A DNA stretch of 42,250 bases from Bacteroidales bacterium (lineage in GTDB: Bacteria > Bacteroidota > Bacteroidia > Bacteroidales > UBA932). A model generated the notes under the pieces. It saw only the letters and a program-made list of their open reading frames with translations, was not told the DNA's origin and ran no database searches. Of this stretch, positions 32,952 to 40,553 are shown in pieces. The DNA is taken from positions 1 through 42,250 of the forward strand of contig JAFYEM010000013.1 of NCBI GenBank assembly GCA_017544265.1, in the 5' to 3' direction. How positions within the stretch are numbered: the first letter of the stretch is position 1; every line of letters starts with the position of its first letter. Made by a program: the position numbers and the translations under genes.

Positions 32952-33694
32952 ACCGTACTGTAGTCTATACCTGCATTACCGGAGGATTCGACGCTCTTCC
33001 TGAGGTCAGGGCTGTCCGGGAGGGCGTGGATTTCATCTGTTTCTCTGACGCTGCTCTGCCGGAAGGCAGTCCGTGGCAGTATCGGAAACTCGCCGTGGAT
33101 GGTCTGCCTCCGAGACTTGCCGCCCGTTACCACAAGCTTAATCCGCATCTGCTGTTCCCGGAGTACGAACGCAGCGTTTGGCTGGACGGAAACGTGGGCA
33201 TAGCTTCTGACGAATTTTACGATATTATAGACACGCCTGCGCTCTTCGCCGGCCTTGAACATCCGCTTAGAGATGATGTCTATGAAGAAGCCTATGCCTG
33301 TCTGAGGGGCGAGAGGGAGACATTCTGCCGCCTCCTGCGCGCAGTGCGCTTTCTCCGTGCAGAGGGCTTTCCGCCCCACAGCGGACTGCTGGAAACCAAT
33401 GTCCTGCTCAGGCAGCATAATTCTCCCGAGGTGATTCGTGTGGATGAGCTTTGGTGGGATATGGTCAGGACGCTTTCTGAACGGGATCAGCTCAGCATAA
33501 TGTACTGCCTCCGCGAGGAAGGTCTCCGTCCGGAGCTGCTGCTTGGGAGTGGGCTGTGCGCCCGAAATCACCCCTCTTTCATCTACACTGTTCACGACAA
33601 GACGCCCCGGCGTCCGTTACTCCGGCGGAAACTCCATTATTTCTTCCAGAAGTTTCCGAGGGCGGCCTTCAGGATTTTTTTAGCGTTGAGCTGA
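32948..33694 (+). CDS. Glycosyltransferase, DUF616/TOD1-like family
   Basis: A 248-aa protein of the family formerly DUF616: VVYTCITGGFDALPEV at the start, VDFICFSDAALPEGSPWQYR, RYHKLNPHLLFPEYERSVWL and WLDGNVGI (D-G-N in place of a DxD metal site), then ERDQLSIMYCLRE. Related proteins include plant TOD1 and bacterial capsule or LPS sugar transferases. The C-terminal part is basic (RRPLLRRKLHYFF), perhaps for membrane contact. Translationally coupled to the acyltransferase. Its last 26 nt overlap the convergent EamA gene. Confidence 0.8.
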   Translation: MNRTVVYTCITGGFDALPEVRAVREGVDFICFSDAALPEGSPWQYRKLAVDGLPPRLAARYHKLNPHLLFPEYERSVWLDGNVGIASDEFYDIIDTPALFAGLEHPLRDDVYEEAYACLRGERETFCRLLRAVRFLRAEGFPPHSGLLETNVLLRQHNSPEVIRVDELWWDMVRTLSERDQLSIMYCLREEGLRPELLLGSGLCARNHPSFIYTVHDKTPRRPLLRRKLHYFFQKFPRAAFRIFLALS

Positions 33695-34568
33695 GCTGCG
33701 CCATAATCAGGCCTGTGCAGGCTACGGCTATGCCGCACCACTGAAGCAGCGAAAGGTGCTCCTGCCCGAGGATTGCGCCCACTACGGCGGTCACCACCGG
33801 AATCATGGAAAGGAAGATGCTGGATTTGGCAACCCCGAGATGTTTAATCGTAACGGCCCATAGGGAGAAGGCGACGGAGGAGCAGAGTATGGCCAGACAG
33901 AGAATGGGCCTGAATACCTTCCAACAGAGGTATATATCCGGATCGAAGTCCACAAGGCCGTTTGAGAGGAAGGTCGGCAGCATCAGCACTGAACCTATCA
34001 GGAACTGATACATGACTATTACTGTCGGTTTGTATTTGTCCGACAGGGCCTTGGTGCAGGAGGCGTGTCCGACTTCGGCGAAAACCGCAAGCAGCAGAAG
34101 CAGCACGCCGAGAATGAAAAGCCGGCCTATGCTGGAAGCGCTGAGGGTTGTCATCGTAAGTCCAGAAAGGCAAACCAGGATTCCAAGCCGGTTTTTCCAG
34201 TTCATCTGCTCTTTGAAAAAGAGTACTCCTGCAAAAGATGCGAACACCGGAGTGGTCGCGATTATAAGGGCCGCGTAAGTGGGAGATTCCGTGAATTTGA
34301 TTCCGTAGGTTTCGCAGAAGAAGTAAATAAGCGGCTCGAAGGCGGCCAGCAGCACGAATTTCAGTGCATCTTCCTTGTGAATCCGGATGTCGTTCTCGGA
34401 GATTATATTAATTATGAGCAGGATTATCCCTGCCATAAGCACTCTGATGAAGAGAAAATACTCTACCGGAATTCCCAGGCCGAGCAACTGGTCGGACCAG
34501 ATATAGGACATCCCCCACAGCACTATCGCCAGTACTGTGATTAAGTAGATATGTAATTTCTTAAGCAA
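33669..34568 (-). CDS. EamA/DMT-family membrane transporter, second copy
   Basis: A 299-aa ten-helix transporter with two EamA halves: HIYLITVLAIVLWGMSYIWS at the N-terminus, TYAALIIATTPVFASFAGVL, then SSVAFSLWAVTIKHLGVAKS and LQWCGIAVACTGLIMAQLSS. Substrate unknown. The start is probably a TTG at 34566-34568: the first in-frame ATG would delete most of helix 1. The gene follows the OmpA operon on the same strand behind a long hairpin (34584-34633), and its stop end overlaps the convergent glycosyltransferase gene by 26 nt. Confidence 0.82.
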   Translation of the reverse strand: MLKKLHIYLITVLAIVLWGMSYIWSDQLLGLGIPVEYFLFIRVLMAGIILLIINIISENDIRIHKEDALKFVLLAAFEPLIYFFCETYGIKFTESPTYAALIIATTPVFASFAGVLFFKEQMNWKNRLGILVCLSGLTMTTLSASSIGRLFILGVLLLLLAVFAEVGHASCTKALSDKYKPTVIVMYQFLIGSVLMLPTFLSNGLVDFDPDIYLCWKVFRPILCLAILCSSVAFSLWAVTIKHLGVAKSSIFLSMIPVVTAVVGAILGQEHLSLLQWCGIAVACTGLIMAQLSSTLKKS

Positions 34569-34583
34569 AACTCCGGTCCTTAT

Positions 34584-34633
34584 GCTTGTATTCTTCCTGT
34601 ACTCCGCGGAAGGAGATGCAGGAAGAATACAGC
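34584..34633 (-). terminator. Long hairpin after the OmpA operon
   Basis: Arms TGTATTCTTCCTG (34587-34599) and CAGGAAGAATACA (34619-34631), continued inward by CTCC/GGAG (34602-34605/34612-34615) and outward by GC/GC. No T-run follows on the minus strand. The right arm shares GATGCAGGAA with the right arm of the element at 504-634, so it may be a core-less relative of that family. Confidence 0.5.
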
Positions 34634-34652
34634 AAAATGGAATTGAATAATA

Positions 34653-35081
34653 TTATTCGACTATGTTGAGTTCCACGCGGCGGTTCAGCTGACGGCCCTC
34701 TTCGGTGTCGTTGGTCGCGATGGGTTTGTCGAATCCGTAGCCTGCGTATGCGAGGCGGAACTTGTTCACGCCGTGCTCCACGAAATAGTCATAGACAGCC
34801 TTTGCACGGGCTTCGCTGAGGCGTTTGTTATATGCCCTGGAGCCTTTGTTGTCGGTGTGGCCGGAGATCTCGACCTTGAGCTCAGGGTTCTCCTGCAGCC
34901 ACTTTACGACCTTGTTGAGGGGTTCCTTGGCGACTTCCTTGATGACGCTCTTGTCGAAGTCGAACATGGTGTTGGAGAGTTCCATCATGGTCTTCTGGAT
35001 TTCCACGGGGACTTCCTTGATGATTGTCACGGTGTCGCGGACGATGACGGTGTTGGTCTTCTCCACGGTCACGGTGTCCTT
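34653..35081 (-). repeat. OmpA C-terminal duplication, copy a
   Basis: Encodes the last 142 residues of paralogue 1. Only 8 of 142 residues differ from the end of paralogue 2 (36493-36921), whereas the barrels are strongly diverged. Confidence 0.9.
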
Positions 35082-36476
35082 CACGACCACTGTGTTCTGT
35101 ACGGTGTCACGCACATAGATAATCTTTTCGAGAGTATCGGTGCGGTATTCGATGATGGGGGCGACAGGGGCTTTCTTAACCTTGCCGAAGGCGAGGCGGA
35201 GTTTGAGGCCTGCGCCGATGTTGGTGACCTTGTTGGCTATGTTGGCAGTGTGGGGATCAACGGCAACCTGCGGGCGGGGGATGTCAGGATTTTCGTCAGT
35301 TGCAACGCTGATTTTGGCATAATCGTGGCTGGCTTCCAGAAGGGAACCCTGGGTGAAAGACAGGGACTCGACAGTTTTTCCGCCACCACCGACATCTTCC
35401 TTCAGTTTGCTGGTAAGGAGTTTATCATTTCCAGCGGCTACAAGCGGCATGAAGCCGTAGTCGAAATATATTCCGGTATAAAGGCCCCAGCCGTTTCCAA
35501 GCCCCCAGCGGAAGCCGAGTTCGGCGCTTGCGAGAACATTGATGAGGTTGAGATTCAGTTTGCCTTTCTTGTTTCCGTCAAGGTCAACCAGGCCTTTGTA
35601 ATCTTCATAGTCCTCTTTCAATTTCTCGTCTCCGTTAGTCGGGAAGCCGTCTTCATCTTCTCCGGGTGAAAGGTCTTCACCATTGGTCAAGATTCCTTCA
35701 AGTTTTTGCAGGTCATTGAGCTGGTCTCCGGTATAGTATTCCGGCCCCTGGGTAGGAGTGGGTTCAGAAGTCCATCCCCCCGGCCAGCCTCCGTTATTGG
35801 CATAAGGACCGTTGGGACTGAATGTCTCTTGAAGTGATTGCTGGTCGATGGAAGTATAGCCTAAAGTACCACTGGTTTCGATTCCCTGGCTCTTGAGCTG
35901 GAATGCGTTGAAACTACGGTTGAAATTTCCGGCGATATTGAAGCCGATGCGGGCGCCGATGGCAGCATAGAAATGATTGGACTTCCTGGCGTTCAGCGGG
36001 GCCATGAACTGGATCATCACCGGAATCTGAATGGAGTGGACAGTCTGGGTCTCCATGAGGGTCAAGTCGCGTTTGTCGTCCATATTCCCATGATTGAAGC
36101 TGTCATAGGACAGGACCAGCAGATCCTTGTCGTTATTGCTGAGAGAATAGAAGATCCAGGGATTGTTGGACAGTGAGAATCCGCCGCGGTAGAGGGCGTA
36201 CTCGACTCCGGTCGTTAGGCCGATCCAGTCGTTGAAATGCACGGTGTAGCCGAATCCGCCGCCGCCGCCGAGGGCGTCGGTTATGTTGAAAACGGGCTTG
36301 CCGTTACCCGGAAAACCGAAGTTCGGGTCAATCTTGTAATTCAGATTTGAGAAGCCTCCGAAACCGCTGATGAAAAATTCATGGGTGGGAACCCACTTGG
36401 ACTGTGCTTCGGACTGCTGGGCGAGGGCACTGACAGAGAGTGCGAGGCTCGCGAAAAGTAAAGCGATTTTTTTCAT
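34653..36476 (-). CDS. OmpA-family outer-membrane protein, paralogue 1
   Basis: A 607-aa protein. Signal peptide MKKIALLFASLALSVSALAQ, then a divergent N-terminal barrel (about 25-420; HEFFISGFGGFSNLNYKID, LGFRWGLGNGWGLYTGIYFDYGFMP), a Val-Arg-Asp-Thr-rich linker (YVRDTVQNTVVVKDTVTVEK) and a C-terminal OmpA peptidoglycan-binding domain: FDFDKSVIKE, ISGHTDNKGS and YNKRLSEARAKAV with the diaminopimelate-binding Asp and Arg. It tethers the outer membrane to the cell wall. An acidic Asp/Glu/Gly-rich loop lies within the barrel (around 250-300). It starts 16 nt after paralogue 2, so the two are co-transcribed. Confidence 0.92.
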   Translation of the reverse strand: MKKIALLFASLALSVSALAQQSEAQSKWVPTHEFFISGFGGFSNLNYKIDPNFGFPGNGKPVFNITDALGGGGGFGYTVHFNDWIGLTTGVEYALYRGGFSLSNNPWIFYSLSNNDKDLLVLSYDSFNHGNMDDKRDLTLMETQTVHSIQIPVMIQFMAPLNARKSNHFYAAIGARIGFNIAGNFNRSFNAFQLKSQGIETSGTLGYTSIDQQSLQETFSPNGPYANNGGWPGGWTSEPTPTQGPEYYTGDQLNDLQKLEGILTNGEDLSPGEDEDGFPTNGDEKLKEDYEDYKGLVDLDGNKKGKLNLNLINVLASAELGFRWGLGNGWGLYTGIYFDYGFMPLVAAGNDKLLTSKLKEDVGGGGKTVESLSFTQGSLLEASHDYAKISVATDENPDIPRPQVAVDPHTANIANKVTNIGAGLKLRLAFGKVKKAPVAPIIEYRTDTLEKIIYVRDTVQNTVVVKDTVTVEKTNTVIVRDTVTIIKEVPVEIQKTMMELSNTMFDFDKSVIKEVAKEPLNKVVKWLQENPELKVEISGHTDNKGSRAYNKRLSEARAKAVYDYFVEHGVNKFRLAYAGYGFDKPIATNDTEEGRQLNRRVELNIVE

Positions 36477-36492
36477 ATAGCTACTGTTGTGA

Positions 36493-36921
36493 TTATTCAA
36501 CTATGTTCAGTTCCACGCGGCGGTTCATCTGGCGTCCTTCTTCAGTGTCGTTGGTCGCGATGGGCTTGTCGAAGCCGTAGCCCGCGTATGCGAGGCGGAA
36601 TTTGTTCACCCCCTGGGACACGAAGTACTCATAGACGGCCCTTGCGCGGGCTTCACTTAGGCGCTGGTTATAGGCTCTGGAGCCCTTGTTGTCGGTATGT
36701 CCGGAGATTTCGACCTTGAGTTCCGGATTTTCCTGCAACCACTTGACAACCTTGTTGAGGGGTTCTTTGGCGGCTTCCTTGATGACGCTCTTGTCGAAGT
36801 CGAACATTGTATTGGAGAGTTCCATCATGGTCTTCTGTATTTCCACGGGGACTTCCTTGATGATGGTCACGGTGTCGCGGATGATGACGGTGTTGGTCTT
36901 CTCCACGGTCACGGTGTCCTT
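36493..36921 (-). repeat. OmpA C-terminal duplication, copy b
   Basis: Encodes the last 142 residues of paralogue 2, the partner of 34653-35081. Also highly similar at nucleotide level. Confidence 0.9.
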
Positions 36922-38199
36922 CTTGACCACCGTGCGGTTCACGGTGTCGCGGATATGTACGGTGCGTACCACCGTGTCAGTGCGGTATTCGATGACGGGC
37001 GCAGGGGCCTTCTTCACGCGCCCGAAGGCGAAGCGGACCTTCACGCCGAAGCCCATGTTGTTCGCGGCGCTTGTGAGGCGGTGCTGGCTGTGGGTTATCA
37101 CATAGTCATTTGCATTCTGGTCTAACTCTTTTTTGACTGAACTCACATAGGAAGAGTTCAGTACGCTCTGGCTGGCGTTGTCGAAGTCGAAGCCCCTCAG
37201 ACCTTTGTAAGCATCGCCTGGATTGAAATCGACTTCGGCATTTGAGGTGCTCTTGGAATACAGGGGATTGTGATTGCCTTCTTGATTAAGCGGCAGGAAA
37301 CCGTAGTCGAAATAGAGTCCGGTGTAAAGTCCGGCCGCGTCGGAAAGCTTCCAACGGAAGCCGATTTCGGCGGCTGCAAGCACCTGGACAAGGTTCATCT
37401 TTATATTGCCTTCGCCGCTGTAGGAAGCCGAATCGGAGAGACCGGCATCAATGAGATTGTTTATATAGTACTCGTTCCCTTCAGGGCCTCCGTTGAAGCG
37501 TATCTCATACTCGCCGTTTGTATGGCCCATGATATAGTCGTTGGACACCATAGGCTGGTCCGGCAAATCCCTGCCGCCCGGGTTGACGCTCTTGCTCCAG
37601 TCTGCGGCATGGCCGGCAAACTGGTTGTAGCGCCCCAGAATGTTGAAACCGACTTTGGCGCCGGCGGCGAGGTAGAAGAAGTTGTTGCGGGCCTTGGAAA
37701 GGGGAGCGGTGAACATAAACATCACCGGCACCTGCAGCTGCAGCAGTTTCTGGGTTTCCTCGAAATTTAACATCCTCTCGAAGGTGTACCAGTCGGTTTT
37801 GCCATGATTCATTTCTATCACTTGTTCGCCGTCCTTTTTGTAGAAATCGGTGGAAACATCAGCGTACCGGTCTCCCAGGAAAAGCATCTCGGCTTTGTAT
37901 TTTCCAGTATAATAGGAAGCGAGAACCCCGATATGGAGACCTACCCAGTCGTTGAAGTGGGCTGTATAGCCGATTCCGCCGCCACCGCCGACCGGGAAAA
38001 TACTTGAATTCTTGCCGAAACCGGTGAACTGGGGATTGATGGAATGGTTATAGATGATTGCGTCATTTTTAACTACGCCGTAGTAGATTCCCTGGTAACC
38101 TCCGAATCCTTCAATATTGAATTCGTGTTTGGGCAGGTTCTGCGCCACTGCGGCAAGGCCGATGGTGAGGGCGGCGAAGATTAAGGAAAGTTTTCTCAT
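36493..38199 (-). CDS. OmpA-family outer-membrane protein, paralogue 2
   Basis: A 568-aa protein with signal peptide MRKLSLIFAALTIGLAAVAQ, an N-terminal barrel (about 22-400; HEFNIEGFGGYQGIYYGVVK, IGFRWKLSDAAGLYTGLYFD), the same Val-Arg-Asp-Thr linker and an almost identical C-terminal OmpA domain (NPELKVEISGHTDNKGS, YNQRLSEARARAV). The MRK start at 38197-38199 is chosen since the longer frame begins inside the preceding gene and hides the signal peptide. It lies 10 nt after the EF-hand gene and 16 nt before paralogue 1. The different barrels suggest different surface exposure or partners. Confidence 0.92.
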   Translation of the reverse strand: MRKLSLIFAALTIGLAAVAQNLPKHEFNIEGFGGYQGIYYGVVKNDAIIYNHSINPQFTGFGKNSSIFPVGGGGGIGYTAHFNDWVGLHIGVLASYYTGKYKAEMLFLGDRYADVSTDFYKKDGEQVIEMNHGKTDWYTFERMLNFEETQKLLQLQVPVMFMFTAPLSKARNNFFYLAAGAKVGFNILGRYNQFAGHAADWSKSVNPGGRDLPDQPMVSNDYIMGHTNGEYEIRFNGGPEGNEYYINNLIDAGLSDSASYSGEGNIKMNLVQVLAAAEIGFRWKLSDAAGLYTGLYFDYGFLPLNQEGNHNPLYSKSTSNAEVDFNPGDAYKGLRGFDFDNASQSVLNSSYVSSVKKELDQNANDYVITHSQHRLTSAANNMGFGVKVRFAFGRVKKAPAPVIEYRTDTVVRTVHIRDTVNRTVVKKDTVTVEKTNTVIIRDTVTIIKEVPVEIQKTMMELSNTMFDFDKSVIKEAAKEPLNKVVKWLQENPELKVEISGHTDNKGSRAYNQRLSEARARAVYEYFVSQGVNKFRLAYAGYGFDKPIATNDTEEGRQMNRRVELNIVE

Positions 38200-38209
38200 A
38201 ACTGTCTGA

Positions 38210-40480
38210 TTATTGTTCTGCGGATTCAATTTCGGGGATAGCCTCAGAGGCTGGAGCGGCATCTTCGGAAGCAGGGGCCTCGCTTTCAGCAACTTCTTCC
38301 ACGGGGGCCTCCTTGTGGAAAGGCAGGCCGATGCACTTGAGATTGTCGGTGAAGAAGAGGGCTGCAAAAGCAATCAGAAGCGCGAGCAGGGTGCACCAGA
38401 TGGCTGTGCGCCAGCGGGCCTTCCGCCTTGCTTCCTTGTCCACGAATTTGAGTTTGGGATATTTGGCGAGTTTGGTAAGGGTGGCGCCGAACTTGATCCT
38501 GACGTAGGCGGCTGCGTTCACTGCCCAGCCGTTGGCGTTCAGAAGCGGTCCAAGGTCACGCTTGCGCAGTTTCCGCCATGCGATGAACATGGACGGCCCG
38601 GAAATAACCAGCATAATCACGAGAATAATCACCAGAAGTTTCCAGGAAGGCATCCCGGACGCACCTTTGAACAGGGCGACCAGGGCCTGTGACAGGTAGG
38701 CCACAGCCATGCCGATGGCGGCGAAGATGCCAGCGAACTTTGCGATATCGAAGGTCGAGGGCTTCTCGGGAGCGGGCTTTCCGTCGGGGCCCATCGTGGT
38801 GGCGCCGTCAGCGGCTTTGGTGAGGCCCTCCATGGACTTGGAGTCCTTCTCCGCGGCGCTCTTGTCAATTTTCTCGGAAATCCATCGCGCCACTTTCTTG
38901 TAGGGGGCCCAGAAAGCCTGGCGCACGCTGATGGGATTGTCCACTATCTTCGTGACGGTGGCGTCCCAGTCCACTCCGTCGCGGTCGTAGAATATGGCGT
39001 TACGGCCAACGCGGAGATCGTCCACGTCCCCGTTGGTGAGCACTGCTGCAATCTGCATGGTCGCGTTCTTGACCTTGGACGTGCAGGTGCAGTAGAGTAT
39101 GTACATTCCGCTTAGGGATGCCACGTCCGCCTGTCTGCCCATATCCTGGACGCGCACGCAGAGGTCGGTGGAACGCTGGTCTATATAGAGGCGGCCGGCC
39201 TGGAAAATTGCTTTGTGCTCCTTGTCGTAGAAGTCGGAAAGGACCACGTAGTTGTTGAGGAAGCGGTAGAAGTCGCGGTACAGGCGGAGAAGTTTGTCCA
39301 CTGACTCAATCGAGAGGGCTTCTTCTTCCAGTTCCTTGTCTTTTGCGACCAGCTCCAGAAGGGCGGCCTTGCGGTCCGCCTTCAGGATGGCCTTTATGTC
39401 TTCGAGGCCGAGACTCTCCACCTCAGAGCCTTTTTTCGCGGCCTTCCAGGCTGTATAGGCGGCAAATTTGGAGAGGACTGCGTTCCAGTCTTCTTCGCCC
39501 AGGCTTTCGGCTTTCGGGAAATCCACGTCCAGCACCAGGGCACGGAGGGCCTGGAATGCGCCCTGCCATGCGGGGTTGATGGAGTCGTAGGAAAGGAGGG
39601 CTTCCTTGTTCGGCCTGCCGAGAGGGTAGGAGGCGAGTTCTTCGCCCTGAAGGGCGAGGTTGCCGCCGCTGATGGCGCCGATCTTGTCGATGGAAACATC
39701 CACTGCGGCTGAGGCGTCTTCGTTGAAGCGGATAATCTTGCAGCGTACGAAGAAGTCCGCGATTTTATCTTTCAGGGCTTCTACGGCGCCGAGTGCGGCC
39801 TCGGTGGAGTCTCCGTAGGGATAGACATTCTTCTTGTCGGCCTCGGCCACGTCCTGCCATGCGGCATAGTCCGCGAGGGCGGAATAGAACGCTTCTATGT
39901 TTTCAGCCGTGACGCCGGGGGCACCGCTGCGGTCCGTCGCGCTGCCGATGCAGGCGGCGATTTTCGCGATGAGTGCCTTGAGGTCGGGGTCATCCGAAGA
40001 CGCTTCGGTGATTATCCCGTCGCCGTTGAACTTGGTGTCCGCGAATATGCGGGTGTTGTCCGCGGTGTCTTCGATTGATATTTCCTCTTTCTCCAGTCCG
40101 AGATTTCGGAGTATCTGCTTTGCCGATGCGAGGAGTTTCGCGCCGGCTTCGTTTTCGGTATTGAAAGCGGAGAAGGGGATGGTGCTGTCGCCCTTGAGAA
40201 GGAGTTCCGGATCACTTATTACGGAAGTCAGCCACCCGGCGGTTGCGATAACCTCGTCCACCCGGATTTTTCCGTCTCCGTTACTGTCGATAAGGCCGAG
40301 AGTCTTTTCATCGAATTCAAGACCGGTCACGGGGCAGCTGAGCACCGTCCAGAGCTTGCGGTCCAGCTTTCCCAGATTCCGGATATCCTCGCCGGAGGAA
40401 ATCTTGACGCGGACAGAGCCTCCTACGGATGCAAATTTCCATTTATAGGCGTCCTTGTCCTTTCTTTTCTTTTTGCACAT
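38210..40480 (-). CDS. Large EF-hand, C-terminally membrane-anchored protein of unknown function
   Basis: A 756-aa protein. The start is basic (MCKKKRKDKD) with no signal peptide. A canonical EF-hand loop lies at residues 65-76 (DSNGDGKIRVDE, Asp65 to Glu76) and a degenerate one near 150-161 (FNGDGIITEA). The middle is largely helical; a conserved-looking block RNAIFYDRDGVDWDATVTK and ISVRQAFWAPYKKVARWI lies at about 493-535. Three membrane helices follow (about 582-604, 613-634, 691-710), then an acidic Ala/Glu tail. Most of the protein is probably cytoplasmic. I recognise this as a recurrent Bacteroidota hypothetical family but know no function. It heads an operon with two OmpA genes, which hints at an envelope role that responds to calcium. 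Confidence 0.75.
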   Translation of the reverse strand: MCKKKRKDKDAYKWKFASVGGSVRVKISSGEDIRNLGKLDRKLWTVLSCPVTGLEFDEKTLGLIDSNGDGKIRVDEVIATAGWLTSVISDPELLLKGDSTIPFSAFNTENEAGAKLLASAKQILRNLGLEKEEISIEDTADNTRIFADTKFNGDGIITEASSDDPDLKALIAKIAACIGSATDRSGAPGVTAENIEAFYSALADYAAWQDVAEADKKNVYPYGDSTEAALGAVEALKDKIADFFVRCKIIRFNEDASAAVDVSIDKIGAISGGNLALQGEELASYPLGRPNKEALLSYDSINPAWQGAFQALRALVLDVDFPKAESLGEEDWNAVLSKFAAYTAWKAAKKGSEVESLGLEDIKAILKADRKAALLELVAKDKELEEEALSIESVDKLLRLYRDFYRFLNNYVVLSDFYDKEHKAIFQAGRLYIDQRSTDLCVRVQDMGRQADVASLSGMYILYCTCTSKVKNATMQIAAVLTNGDVDDLRVGRNAIFYDRDGVDWDATVTKIVDNPISVRQAFWAPYKKVARWISEKIDKSAAEKDSKSMEGLTKAADGATTMGPDGKPAPEKPSTFDIAKFAGIFAAIGMAVAYLSQALVALFKGASGMPSWKLLVIILVIMLVISGPSMFIAWRKLRKRDLGPLLNANGWAVNAAAYVRIKFGATLTKLAKYPKLKFVDKEARRKARWRTAIWCTLLALLIAFAALFFTDNLKCIGLPFHKEAPVEEVAESEAPASEDAAPASEAIPEIESAEQ

Positions 40481-40508
40481 AAAGCGGTTTGTTTATAGTC
40501 TCAAACTA

Positions 40509-40539
40509 CAAATATATGCAAAAATATGATAAATACAAA
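40509..40539 (-). promoter_or_regulatory. Promoter of the EF-hand/OmpA/OmpA operon
   Basis: Minus strand: TTTG (40536-40539), 19 nt, TATATTTG (40509-40516), a perfect consensus match, 29 nt before the ATG. Confidence 0.75.
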
Positions 40540-40547
40540 GTATTTAT
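40529..40547. promoter_or_regulatory. 19-bp palindrome over the operon -33 box, candidate operator
   Basis: ATAAATACAAAGTATTTAT: perfect 8-bp arms with a 3-nt spacer that includes the -33 TTTG. The 8-3-8 layout and position equal those of the pckA palindrome (469-487), with a different sequence. It is AT-rich, so chance is possible. Confidence 0.45.
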
Positions 40548-40553
40548 GCGTTT

